Shown: piece by piece, positions 26,940 through 35,849 of the stretch
Position numbering within the stretch: the stretch's first letter is position 1
Layout of the letters: each line of letters starts with the position of its first letter
Origin: Gaetbulibacter_B jejuensis
GTDB taxonomy: Bacteria; Bacteroidota; Bacteroidia; Flavobacteriales; Flavobacteriaceae
DNA: 64,000 bases
Assembly (NCBI RefSeq): GCF_039524015.1
Contig: NZ_BAAAGF010000001.1
Span: forward strand, 434,001-498,000
Direction of reading: 5' to 3'
Notes under the pieces: generated by a model
Seen by the model: the letters and a program-made list of their open reading frames with translations, nothing else
Told to the model about the DNA's origin: nothing
Database searches by the model: none
Made by a program: the position numbers and the translations under genes

Positions 26940-27735
26940 ATATTATATTTTAAAGAAAAAGGAAATCTTTTTACATGGATTACAAAAATCTCAAAAATTA
27001 GGAAGAGAAATTGGACCTAAAGTTGTATTAAATTCATTACCTAAGTCAGGAACACACCTTCTAGAGAGTTTGTTTTTCCAATTACCATTAATGAGGCATT
27101 GTGGAAAAAGAACACTTAAAATAGAAACACAAAATCCAATAGAGTCTAAACTACCAACTATATCATCATTAAAAAAAGGACAATTTTTGCTGTCTCATAT
27201 GCAATATCATGATTCTATATTAAAAACAGCAAACAACAATGATGTAAAAATAATTCACCTTGTACGAGACCCAAGAGATGTACTTTTATCTCATTTGAAC
27301 TACATAGAAAAAATGGATACGACACAAAAGTCTCACAAATTTATTAAGCAATATGATACCAGGTTAGATAAGCTAAAAGCAATGATTGAAGGAAATAAAG
27401 ACGTATTAGAACCTTTTCCTGAAGTGTTAAATAAGTTTCAAACCTGGAAGGATCAACAAGAAGTTTTGTGTGTGAAATTCGAGCATCTTATTGGACCTAA
27501 TGGAGGTGGGGACAAACAAAAACAAATAGAGGCTGTAAATAAAATATCTCAATTCATTTCAGTTGAAATTGAAGATAAAGAACTAAATAACATTTGTGAC
27601 AATATTTTCTCTTCAAAAAGCTCGACGTTTAACAAAGGAAAAATAGGAAATTGGAAAAATGTTTTGAATGATGAAGAAAAAGAGTGGCTTAATACTTCTA
27701 TTAAGGCTCAAATAAAGAATTATGGCTACGACTAG
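26908..27735 (+). CDS. Sulfotransferase (PAPS-dependent), second copy
   Basis: A 275-residue sulfotransferase of the type found in cytosolic enzymes. The PAPS 5' loop is LNSLPKSGTHLLESL (41-55), the 3'-phosphate motif LVRDPRDVLLSHL (118-130), and near the C-terminus there is FNKGKIGNWKN, which matches the RKGxxGDWKN motif of this class. It is not closely related to the other sulfotransferase in the locus, so the two probably sulfate different positions. Last gene of the long plus-strand run; it converges on a minus-strand block 18 bases away. Confidence 0.93.
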   Translation: MKASNKYQKYKYYILKKKEIFLHGLQKSQKLGREIGPKVVLNSLPKSGTHLLESLFFQLPLMRHCGKRTLKIETQNPIESKLPTISSLKKGQFLLSHMQYHDSILKTANNNDVKIIHLVRDPRDVLLSHLNYIEKMDTTQKSHKFIKQYDTRLDKLKAMIEGNKDVLEPFPEVLNKFQTWKDQQEVLCVKFEHLIGPNGGGDKQKQIEAVNKISQFISVEIEDKELNNICDNIFSSKSSTFNKGKIGNWKNVLNDEEKEWLNTSIKAQIKNYGYD

Positions 27736-27753
27736 ATAGGCTATAAACACATA

Positions 27754-28428
27754 TTATATTGATTTCAAAACTTTAGCAGGAACTCCACCAATAACTACAT
27801 TTTTTGGGAAAGAGCCTCTTACAACAGAGCCTGCAGCAACAACACAATTGTCGCCAATCTCACAACCATCTAAAAAAGTAGACTTTGCTCCTACCCAAAT
27901 GTTATTACCAAGTACAATCCCTTCAGAAGTTACACCTTGTTCTCGAATAAGTTTAGAATTATCTGAAAAGTTGTGATTTTCTGAGTGAAAACTTACATAA
28001 GGACCCATAATAACATCGTTTCCAATTACAACACCTCCTGAACAACCAAAAAAAGAATATTCACCCACACCACTATTGTTACCTATCTTCAAGCCTAAAC
28101 CATATTTGGACATATGGCTAGTAACACCTATTGTAGAGTAAGCTCCTATTTTAACTGTATCTCCGAAAACAACACTATTTTTAGCATAGCAATCAATTGA
28201 AACATATTTCTCTAGTGTACAATTTGCCCCAAATTTAAAGTTGCTTTTATTTTTTATTTTTACAGCTTTACCAATAAAAATCTTATGTTGAAAAAAGTAA
28301 AGACCTCTTACAAGCATTATAAAACGTGATTTAAACACTTGTAGAATAAATTTATCTGATAGATTAGGATCTGGTGTATAATTTTTACCGTTTTTCTCAA
28401 GAATTTTTTTTAAAAGACCTTTTAGCAT
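27754..28428 (-). CDS. Hexapeptide-repeat acyltransferase
   Basis: A 224-residue beta-helix acyltransferase with hexapeptide repeats from about residue 60, the segment SFHSENHNFSD with the likely catalytic His, and IWVGAKSTFLDG and VVIGGVPAKVLK at the C-terminus. It probably acetylates a sugar in the glycan. It is last in a three-gene minus-strand block and overlaps the GT2 gene by 32 bases. Confidence 0.9.
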   Translation of the reverse strand: MLKGLLKKILEKNGKNYTPDPNLSDKFILQVFKSRFIMLVRGLYFFQHKIFIGKAVKIKNKSNFKFGANCTLEKYVSIDCYAKNSVVFGDTVKIGAYSTIGVTSHMSKYGLGLKIGNNSGVGEYSFFGCSGGVVIGNDVIMGPYVSFHSENHNFSDNSKLIREQGVTSEGIVLGNNIWVGAKSTFLDGCEIGDNCVVAAGSVVRGSFPKNVVIGGVPAKVLKSI

Positions 28429-29212
28429 CTTTGAACTTAAAATTAATAATTAATGCTAATTTAGATAAAATTTTACTTATTCCATTTATATGTATATCCA
28501 CATAAAGGTTTAAGCTTTTTTTTAGCATATGTTGCCTACTGTCCCCATATCCACCATAGTGAATATAACCACTTATAGGAATGTATTTTAATAAATAACC
28601 TAGATCATTTACTCTTTTACAATAGTCAATATCCTCAGCGTACATAAAGAACCTTTCGTCTAGTCCTTTTAATTTCTTCCAAATATCTATTTTAGTTAAT
28701 AAAAAAGAACCTTCAATCCAATCGATTGTTTTTGGTGTTTTAGTTTTAAAACGCCCAGTTTTAAAACTCCCTCTTTTTTCAAACAAAAGAGACAATTTTA
28801 ATAATCTTATTGGGTTAGGATACCTTCCTGCAGAATACCTATATTCTTTTTCACTGCCTAACATTTTCATTCCCACGACCCCAACATTGCTTTCTTTTTC
28901 CATCAATTTTATTGCAAGCTTAGGAGACTTTAGTAAAATAGTATCATTGTTTAACAATAGTAAATATTTTCCTTTAGCGTATTTTGCAGCAGCATTATTT
29001 CCTCCCGCAAACCCTAAATTATCTTTTGAAGCAATAAGCTTTATTTTATCAAAGTAATTGTCTTGTAAAAATTCAATAGAATTATCTTTAGAGTCATTAT
29101 CCCAAATTATAATTTCATAGGAAAAACCTTGGCATTGTTTTTCAATAGACTCTAAACAGTCAGATAAATATTTTTCTCCGTTATAATTAACAATGATAAT
29201 TGATAAATCCAT
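28397..29212 (-). CDS. Family 2 glycosyltransferase
   Basis: A 271-residue GT-A enzyme. N-terminal SIIIVNYNGEKYL, the DNDSKDNS segment, LLLLNNDT (the DxD-type metal site) and the C-terminal FFMYAEDIDYCKR are the marks of the rhamnosyltransferase-like GT2 group. It probably adds one sugar to the repeat unit. It lies between a GT4 (six bases upstream) and the acyltransferase it overlaps. Confidence 0.93.
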   Translation of the reverse strand: MDLSIIIVNYNGEKYLSDCLESIEKQCQGFSYEIIIWDNDSKDNSIEFLQDNYFDKIKLIASKDNLGFAGGNNAAAKYAKGKYLLLLNNDTILLKSPKLAIKLMEKESNVGVVGMKMLGSEKEYRYSAGRYPNPIRLLKLSLLFEKRGSFKTGRFKTKTPKTIDWIEGSFLLTKIDIWKKLKGLDERFFMYAEDIDYCKRVNDLGYLLKYIPISGYIHYGGYGDSRQHMLKKSLNLYVDIHINGISKILSKLALIINFKFKDAKRSFKKNS

Positions 29213-29218
29213 AAAGAA

Positions 29219-30307
29219 TTAAATAGATTTTAAAATAGTTAAAACTTCTTTAGCTGCTTTTTCCCAACTAAATGACTTTATTCGCGACCTTCCTTTTAAA
29301 ATTAAAGATTCTCTAAAAGACTCATCTGATAGCACTTTATTTATTTGTTTAGCAATTTCTTCTTCATTATTAGGATTCACATAAAGACTAGCATTACCAC
29401 AAACTTCAGGTAAAGATGTTGTGTTGGAAACAACCGTAGGAGTTCCATAATACATAGCTTCTAAAGGCGGCAATCCAAAACCTTCAGCAAAAGAAGGGAA
29501 GCAGAAAACACTAGCGTTTTTATACAAAAAAGAAATGTCTTCTTCAGGAACAAAACCTAACCTATAAACACGGTTTGTTATATTTAATTTTTTTATAAGC
29601 GAATCCCAATCAATTGTTTTATGGTCATCTTTACCAACAATTACCAAAGCAGTATTATCATCTATGTTGGGCATAGCTTTTAAAAGAGATTGTATGTTTT
29701 TACGAACATTTAATCTTCCGAGATATAAAATATAGCTTTTAGGAAGTTTATACTTTTTAAATACATCAACGTCTTTAGATAATGAGCTATTTTCTTTTGA
29801 TAAACCTAAACCATGGTGGACAACACTTATTTTTTCTTTTTTTGAAAACCCATGAGTTGCCATCCTTTCTTTTTCAGAATTAGAAATGGTTATTATATGA
29901 TCTGAAAGCCGAGATAGATATTTCATTGGCCAAAAATAAACCCTTTCGAAAAAAGTAAAATATTCTGGGAAATCCATGAATAAGGCATCATGAACATAGT
30001 TAACTCTTTTTTTTGCCCCAAACAAAGGAGCATAATTTTGATAAAAGCATACATCTAGTTTATACTTATTAGTATAAAATGGAAGGATAAAAAAATTTGT
30101 AAATGCATTAATTATATTAGGTACATAAACTAGATGTACATTGCTTTGTCTGAAAGGAAATATAAGGTTTTTGTCTTTTTTGTCTAAAAAAAGATAATAA
30201 TCGTTAGAGGGTTCAATCTCAACAATCTTATTTACAAGGTTTTCTACAACAACCTTTCCGCTTGGGTGTCCATTAAAATACCACTTGGCATCTATTCCAA
30301 TTTTCAT
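29219..30307 (-). CDS. Family 4 glycosyltransferase
   Basis: A 362-residue GT-B enzyme with YLGRLNVRKNIQSLLKA (about residues 196-212), FPSFAEGFGLPPLEAMYYG and the E-x7-E type donor site. I start it at the ATG giving MKIGIDAKWYF; an in-frame TTG nine bases upstream lies in a 20-base palindrome. First gene of a three-gene minus-strand block that diverges from the lipoprotein gene at 30403. Confidence 0.92.
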   Translation of the reverse strand: MKIGIDAKWYFNGHPSGKVVVENLVNKIVEIEPSNDYYLFLDKKDKNLIFPFRQSNVHLVYVPNIINAFTNFFILPFYTNKYKLDVCFYQNYAPLFGAKKRVNYVHDALFMDFPEYFTFFERVYFWPMKYLSRLSDHIITISNSEKERMATHGFSKKEKISVVHHGLGLSKENSSLSKDVDVFKKYKLPKSYILYLGRLNVRKNIQSLLKAMPNIDDNTALVIVGKDDHKTIDWDSLIKKLNITNRVYRLGFVPEEDISFLYKNASVFCFPSFAEGFGLPPLEAMYYGTPTVVSNTTSLPEVCGNASLYVNPNNEEEIAKQINKVLSDESFRESLILKGRSRIKSFSWEKAAKEVLTILKSI

Positions 30308-30313
30308 TGATTT

Positions 30314-30333
30314 CAATCAAATTAATTTGATTG
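30314..30333. promoter_or_regulatory. Perfect 20-bp palindrome upstream of the minus-strand glycan block
   Basis: CAATCAAATT followed directly by its inverse complement AATTTGATTG. It lies six bases before the GT4 start codon, in the divergent intergenic region. The position fits an operator or a 5' leader hairpin. No regulator gene is adjacent. Confidence 0.5.
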
Positions 30334-30384
30334 CTAAAGTAATAAGATTAATTTTAGTACTACATTATTAGTATATTTAATTCA

Positions 30385-30392
30385 TATATTTG
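30385..30392 (+). promoter_or_regulatory. -7 box before the second lipoprotein gene
   Basis: TATATTTG, perfect TAnnTTTG, ten bases before the ATG at 30403. Predicts a very short leader. No clear -33 box. Confidence 0.45.
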
Positions 30393-30402
30393 AGCATTTT
30401 TT

Positions 30403-30894
30403 ATGAAGCATATATTTAAAGTTTACTTTTTGTTATTTATAATTTCTCTTAGTACAACCTCTTGTTTTGACTGTTGTAATGGAGAGGATTTTAAGTTTAG
30501 AATTAGATTAGAGGTTTTAATGCAGCAAAAAAAAACAATAGAATTATTTTTTACAGATAAAAATAACAAAACACAAAGGGCAAAAGCCATAACTGATGGG
30601 GATTTTGTTGAGTTTTGCTTAAACGCAGAACCTATAGACATTCAATTCACTTTTAAAGGAAATTTAAAAAAAGAAAAACTATTCATAAAAAGTCTCCTTT
30701 TGGAGAATAAGGACAACCAAATGTTTATTGAAAAAAACATGATTCATTCATATTTTATCCCAAATAAAGGAATGAGATATAACAACGAGGAATACTCCTA
30801 CAGTTTCCTTCAAGGCACACCTATTCAATTAAAACCAACACTAAGCTCAAGAAAAAGCTTAATTTCTAGACTAAAAAAAAGATTGGCACTATAA
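30403..30894 (+). CDS. Small lipoprotein of the polysaccharide locus
   Basis: A 163-residue protein with a signal segment and lipobox (TTSCFDCC, first Cys about 21). The body is rich in beta-strand patterns and the tail is basic (SSRKSLISRLKKRLAL). I do not recognise a named family. Its strand pattern, a central INFNL/VEFCLN-like block and the terminal SRK-x-L segment resemble the lipoprotein at 19988-20536, so the two are probably distant paralogues. It lies between divergent and co-directional polysaccharide genes. Function unknown. Confidence 0.7.
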   Translation: MKHIFKVYFLLFIISLSTTSCFDCCNGEDFKFRIRLEVLMQQKKTIELFFTDKNNKTQRAKAITDGDFVEFCLNAEPIDIQFTFKGNLKKEKLFIKSLLLENKDNQMFIEKNMIHSYFIPNKGMRYNNEEYSYSFLQGTPIQLKPTLSSRKSLISRLKKRLAL

Positions 30895-31001
30895 GTTTTT
30901 AAAATTGTTTACTTTACAAATAGCTTCTTTTTAACTTAACGTATTATCCAAACTTAAAATTAATATAAATCGCAAAAAGAACATTCTACTTAAATAATTT
31001 C

Positions 31002-31009
31002 TATTTTTG
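31002..31009 (+). promoter_or_regulatory. -7 box of the ugd promoter
   Basis: TATTTTTG fits TAnnTTTG; it lies 19 bases before the ugd ATG in a 134-base AT-rich gap. It suggests that ugd, uxs and the initiating transferase form a separate transcription unit. Confidence 0.5.
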
Positions 31010-31028
31010 CTAATAGTAAATTAATTAA

Positions 31029-32339
31029 ATGAAAATATCAGTAATAGGAACAGGATACGTTGGCTTAGTTACAGGAACATGTTTAGCAGAAACAGGTAAC
31101 GAAGTTCTTTGTATAGACATAAACGAAGAAAAAGTAAAACAAATGCAAGAAGGTATAGTTCCAATCTATGAACCGCATTTAGACGTGCTTTTTGAACGAA
31201 ATATAAAAGCCCAAAGACTTAAGTTTTCAACTTCACTAGAAGAAGGTATTGAGCATGGAGATATTATCTTTTTAGCATTACCAACACCTGAAGATGAAGA
31301 CGGTTCTGCAGATCTTTCATATGTATTGGGTGCAGCAAAAGATATAGGAAAACTTATAAAAGAGTATAAGGTTATAGTAGATAAAAGTACAGTGCCTGTT
31401 GGTACAGCTGATAAGGTGACTGAGGTTATCTCAAAAGAAACTAACGTTGACTTTGATGTAGTATCAAACCCAGAGTTTTTAAGAGAAGGCTTTGCAGTTG
31501 ATGACTTTTTAAAACCTGAGCGTATTGTAATTGGATCAAGCTCAGAAAGAGCAACAGCTTTAATGCAAAAGCTCTATAAACCTTTTGTAAGATCTGGCAA
31601 CCCTATTATAGTAATGGACGAAAAGTCTGCTGAGCTTACTAAATATGCTGCTAACTCATTCTTGGCTACTAAAATTACTTTTATGAACGAAATTGCCAAT
31701 TTTTGTGAAAAAGTTGGAGCAGATGTTGATATGGTGAGACGTGGTATGGGAACCGACTCTAGAATTGGTAAGCGATTCCTTTTTCCAGGAATAGGTTATG
31801 GTGGCTCTTGTTTTCCAAAAGACGTAAAGGCACTTCACAAGTCAGGTAAAGACAGTGATTATACGTTTGATATCCTTAATTCGGTTATTAGTGTTAATAA
31901 TACCCAAAAAACAATCTTAATACCTAAGATTGAATCATATTATAATAATGATATAAACGGTAAAATTTTTGCTGTTTGGGGATTAGCATTTAAACCAGAA
32001 ACCGATGATATTAGAGAAGCACCTTCTATTTACGTGATGGAAAAACTTCTTGCTGGAGGAGCAAAGCTTAATGTTTTTGACCCAGAAGCGATGCCTAATA
32101 TTAAAAGAAAGTTTGGAGACACTTTAAATTATGCAAATAACATGTATGATGCAACAAAAGATGTAGATGCATTGATTATCTGTACAGAATGGAGTATATT
32201 TAGAACACCAGATTTTAATAAACTTAAAAAAAACATGAATAGTCCTGTTATTTTTGATGGTAGAAATCTATATGATATTCATGAAATGAAAGGAGAAGGG
32301 TTTTACTATAACTCAATTGGCAGAGTTACTGTTAAATAA
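31029..32339 (+). CDS. ugd: UDP-glucose 6-dehydrogenase
   Basis: A 436-residue NAD-dependent enzyme that oxidises UDP-glucose to UDP-glucuronate. N-terminal Rossmann motif GTGYVGLVTGTCLAE, PTPEDEDGSAD, STVPVGTADK, and the catalytic cysteine in GIGYGGSCFPKDVKAL (about residue 261) are present. It is followed after three bases by the UDP-glucuronate decarboxylase, so the pair would supply UDP-GlcA and UDP-xylose. Confidence 0.96.
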   Translation: MKISVIGTGYVGLVTGTCLAETGNEVLCIDINEEKVKQMQEGIVPIYEPHLDVLFERNIKAQRLKFSTSLEEGIEHGDIIFLALPTPEDEDGSADLSYVLGAAKDIGKLIKEYKVIVDKSTVPVGTADKVTEVISKETNVDFDVVSNPEFLREGFAVDDFLKPERIVIGSSSERATALMQKLYKPFVRSGNPIIVMDEKSAELTKYAANSFLATKITFMNEIANFCEKVGADVDMVRRGMGTDSRIGKRFLFPGIGYGGSCFPKDVKALHKSGKDSDYTFDILNSVISVNNTQKTILIPKIESYYNNDINGKIFAVWGLAFKPETDDIREAPSIYVMEKLLAGGAKLNVFDPEAMPNIKRKFGDTLNYANNMYDATKDVDALIICTEWSIFRTPDFNKLKKNMNSPVIFDGRNLYDIHEMKGEGFYYNSIGRVTVK

Positions 32340-32342
32340 TTT

Positions 32343-33329
32343 ATGAAAAGAATATTAATAACAGGAGCTGCAGGTTTTCTTGGTTCGCATCTCTGTGATA
32401 AATTTATAAACGAAGGATTTCACGTTATAGGAATTGATAATCTTATAACAGGAGACTTAAAAAATATAGAGCATTTATTTCCTCTAGAACATTTTGAGTT
32501 TTATCATCATGATGTTTCTAAGTTTGTACATGTGTCAGGTGAGTTAGATTATATTCTTCATTTTGCATCACCAGCAAGCCCAATAGATTATTTAAAAATT
32601 CCAATACAAACTCTAAAAGTCGGTTCTTTAGGAACACATAACCTTCTTGGATTAGCTAAAGCTAAAAATGCAAGAATATTAATTGCATCAACTTCTGAAG
32701 TCTATGGAGACCCATTGGTACATCCCCAATTTGAAGGTTATTACGGCAACGTTAACACAATAGGCCCAAGAGGTGTTTATGATGAAGCAAAACGCTTTCA
32801 AGAATCTATAACAATGGCATATCATAGATTTCACGGTTTAGAAACACGCATTGTGAGGATATTTAATACCTATGGACCGCGAATGCGATTAAATGACGGA
32901 AGGGTAATACCTGCATTTATAGGACAAGCGTTAAGAGGTGAAGACTTAACGGTTTTTGGAGATGGCTCTCAAACACGTTCGTTTTGTTATGTATCCGACC
33001 AAATAGAAGGAATTTACAAGCTATTGTTTAGCGACTATGTGTATCCAGTAAATATTGGTAATCCTAATGAAATTTCAATTAAAGATTTTGCCGAGGAGAT
33101 AATAAAACTCACAGGAACAAATCAAAAAATAGTTTATAAACCATTGCCTCAAGATGATCCACTACAAAGACAACCTAACATAGATTTAGCTAAGAAAACA
33201 CTAAATTGGGAGCCAAAAGTAGATAGGAATGAAGGGATGAAACTAACATTTAATTATTTTAAAGGTCTTACAGAAGAAGAGCTGTATAAAAGTGAACATA
33301 AAGACTTTTCTAAACATATAAAGCGATAA
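32343..33329 (+). CDS. UDP-glucuronate decarboxylase (UDP-xylose synthase)
   Basis: A 328-residue SDR enzyme with GAAGFLGSHLCD, DNLITGDLKNIEHL and the catalytic pair in YDEAKR. HFASPASPIDYL and NTYGPRM are typical of UXS-type decarboxylases, which make UDP-xylose from UDP-glucuronate. Placement three bases after ugd supports this over other SDR roles. Confidence 0.93.
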   Translation: MKRILITGAAGFLGSHLCDKFINEGFHVIGIDNLITGDLKNIEHLFPLEHFEFYHHDVSKFVHVSGELDYILHFASPASPIDYLKIPIQTLKVGSLGTHNLLGLAKAKNARILIASTSEVYGDPLVHPQFEGYYGNVNTIGPRGVYDEAKRFQESITMAYHRFHGLETRIVRIFNTYGPRMRLNDGRVIPAFIGQALRGEDLTVFGDGSQTRSFCYVSDQIEGIYKLLFSDYVYPVNIGNPNEISIKDFAEEIIKLTGTNQKIVYKPLPQDDPLQRQPNIDLAKKTLNWEPKVDRNEGMKLTFNYFKGLTEEELYKSEHKDFSKHIKR

Positions 33330-33330
33330 T

Positions 33331-34692
33331 TTGAGTACGTTTAAGCAAGGTAGATATTCAGGGTATTTAAGACCAATTTCTTACTTAATTGATTTAAGTA
33401 TAATCAATGGGTTGGCGACATCATATTTTTTTAAAGGAGTCATTGATTCTCAGGATTTTGCTTTAACAATTTCTCTTGCTTGGGTAACTTTATCAGTTTC
33501 ATCAAAATTTTATGATGTTTATAGATACACCAGAGAGGTTACAATGCTGTCAATGATAATCAGGCAATCAATACTTTTCTTACTTATTGTCTTTGCTTAT
33601 TTTGGTTATAATAATCACTTGGGAATTAAACCTTCTATTGTAATCAAATATACTTTGTCGGTATTTTTTCTAATAACACTTTTTAAATTTACTATATATT
33701 ATTTACTTCAAAAGTATCGTACTGCTTTTGGTGGTAATTATAGAAAAACAGTGATTTTTGGGGTTAATAAAAAGACTTTAGCTCTTGAAAATTTTTTCAA
33801 TAAAAACCCTGAGTATGGTTACATTCATAAAAAGACATTTTCTTTTAAAGATAAAAAAGAAGTTAATCTTGAAAACTATTTTGAATTCATTCTTCAAGAA
33901 GGTGTAGATGAGATTTACTGCTCAATTTCTGAGTTAAGTAATAACCAAATAGGAGAAGTAATTGACTTTGCTGACAATAACCTTAAAATACTTAAGTTTT
34001 TACCAGACAATAAAGAGATTTACGCTAAAAAACTTAAATATGAATATTATGATTATATACCAATTCTTTCGTTAAGAAATATTCCACTAGAAGAATCAAT
34101 AAATATGGTTATAAAACGCATTTTTGATATTGTTTTTTCAGGCTTGGTTATAATATTTATTTTATCATGGTTAACACCAATAATAGCATTACTTATCAAG
34201 CTAGAGTCTAAAGGTCCTGTTTTTTTCAAACAATCAAGAAATGGGTTTAACTATACAGAATTTGATTGCTATAAGTTTAGGTCTATGATGCCAAATAAAG
34301 ATGCTCATTTGCAACAGGCAACAAAGAATGATATGAGAGTAACAAAGGTAGGTCGCTTTATTCGAAAGACAAGTATTGATGAGTTACCGCAATTTTTTAA
34401 TGTGTTATTTGGAGACATGTCAGTAGTTGGACCAAGACCTCACATGGTTAGTCACACAAACATGTATGCGAAAAAGATTGACAAATTTATGGTTCGTCAC
34501 TTTGTTAAACCAGGTATTACTGGTTTAGCACAAATAAGTGGATTTAGAGGAGAAGTAGAAACAGATAAAGACATAATAGGACGAGTTAAATATGATATTT
34601 TCTATATTGAAAACTGGTCTATTTTCTTAGACCTTAAAATTATTTTCAAAACCTTTATGAATGCAATTCAAGGTGAAGAAAAAGCATATTAA
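33331..34692 (+). CDS. WcaJ-type initiating glycosyl-1-phosphate transferase
   Basis: A 453-residue membrane protein that would load the first sugar phosphate onto undecaprenyl phosphate. Four N-terminal helices and a CoA-binding-like middle domain precede the transferase core: a helix near 270-290, KFRSMMPNKD, the DELPQFFNVLFGDMSVVGPRP motif (cited by its ends, about 359-380) and KPGITGLAQISG. The start is TTG one base after the uxs stop; no ATG precedes the first helix. It ends in a four-base overlap with a convergent gene. Confidence 0.93.
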   Translation: MSTFKQGRYSGYLRPISYLIDLSIINGLATSYFFKGVIDSQDFALTISLAWVTLSVSSKFYDVYRYTREVTMLSMIIRQSILFLLIVFAYFGYNNHLGIKPSIVIKYTLSVFFLITLFKFTIYYLLQKYRTAFGGNYRKTVIFGVNKKTLALENFFNKNPEYGYIHKKTFSFKDKKEVNLENYFEFILQEGVDEIYCSISELSNNQIGEVIDFADNNLKILKFLPDNKEIYAKKLKYEYYDYIPILSLRNIPLEESINMVIKRIFDIVFSGLVIIFILSWLTPIIALLIKLESKGPVFFKQSRNGFNYTEFDCYKFRSMMPNKDAHLQQATKNDMRVTKVGRFIRKTSIDELPQFFNVLFGDMSVVGPRPHMVSHTNMYAKKIDKFMVRHFVKPGITGLAQISGFRGEVETDKDIIGRVKYDIFYIENWSIFLDLKIIFKTFMNAIQGEEKAY

Positions 34693-35849
34693 ACTATAAC
34701 TATTAATTCATTTAATTGCTTATTAAAATTAAAATGCTGTAATGCCGTTTTTTGGATTATTGTTTTAGAAGTGATTGTCAAATCTTCTTTTTTAATCTTG
34801 TTTAGAACAGAGTTTAAATCTTTATAATTACTAGATTCTGCTGCCCAACCCAAGTTATAGCTTTTTATAACAGTTTCGCCTTCACCACCACCAAAATAAA
34901 CCATAGGAAGCCCTAAGCGAGCATATTCAAATATTTTGGAAGGCACTGACCCATAAATCCTATTAAGTAAAGGAATAATGGTTAAATCGTATTTTAAAAG
35001 CTCTTTATGAAGTAACTCTCTCGATATTTCTCCATGATAGGTTATTGGCAGGTTAGGGTTTTTTGAAATAAAAGCTTCAATCTTTTCCTTTTCAGCCCCT
35101 GCACCATAAATATGAAACTCAATATTGCTATAGTCTAGATGTTCACATAATTTATAAATACCTTGGGCTATCCCAAGCAAACCAGCATAAACCACTTTTA
35201 TTTTTTCATTAGAAACAGCCTCTTCAATTGTTGGAGGATTAAAATCAGGAAAATTTCTATAAAGGAAAACATTTTTACTAGGACATAAAGACATAACATG
35301 TTTTAAAATCTCATTGCTTTGGCCTAAAACTAAATCGGCTTTCTTATAGTTGAAATACTCAATTCGTTCCAAAATTCTATAACTAAAATTCTTTTTAAAA
35401 GCTCCTAATTCTAAGCCTGCAATAGGCCATAAATCGCTTACGTTTAATATCAGTTTTCTTTTTTTTCGACGCAAAAAGAACATACATGTAAACGCAACAA
35501 GTAAAGGAGGAGACTGTACAATAACTTTGTTTGGGATTTTATTGCTTATAAAAAACCAGATTAAGCTAAAGCTATACGATAGCATTGCAAATAAACGTAG
35601 AATCTTGTTTTTAGAGTTGCTTGCATAAATCCATAAACGATGAATTTTGATATTGTTTTCGGTTGAAGTATGCCTGAATTTACCTTTATACGCGTCAAAA
35701 ATTTTTCCTTTAGGATAATTAGGTAAAGGTGTGATTACCGAAACATTAAAATGATGCTGTTCTAAGCCATTTGCCAAATGAAAAATTCTATTAGAAGCAG
35801 CTCCTGTCTCAGGTGGAAAATAACTTGTTATGATAAGAATATCTGACAC
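34689..35849 (-). CDS. Family 4 glycosyltransferase
   Basis: A 386-residue GT-B enzyme starting SDILIITSYFPPETGAASNR, with the donor-site region YGSVPSKIFEYARLGLP near residue 315. The type resembles WbuB/fucosaminyl transferases that often sit next to wecB. The start codon is GTG, overlapping the wecB TAG stop by one base. Its stop overlaps the stop of the convergent initiating transferase. Confidence 0.92.
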   Translation of the reverse strand: MSDILIITSYFPPETGAASNRIFHLANGLEQHHFNVSVITPLPNYPKGKIFDAYKGKFRHTSTENNIKIHRLWIYASNSKNKILRLFAMLSYSFSLIWFFISNKIPNKVIVQSPPLLVAFTCMFFLRRKKRKLILNVSDLWPIAGLELGAFKKNFSYRILERIEYFNYKKADLVLGQSNEILKHVMSLCPSKNVFLYRNFPDFNPPTIEEAVSNEKIKVVYAGLLGIAQGIYKLCEHLDYSNIEFHIYGAGAEKEKIEAFISKNPNLPITYHGEISRELLHKELLKYDLTIIPLLNRIYGSVPSKIFEYARLGLPMVYFGGGEGETVIKSYNLGWAAESSNYKDLNSVLNKIKKEDLTITSKTIIQKTALQHFNFNKQLNELIVIV

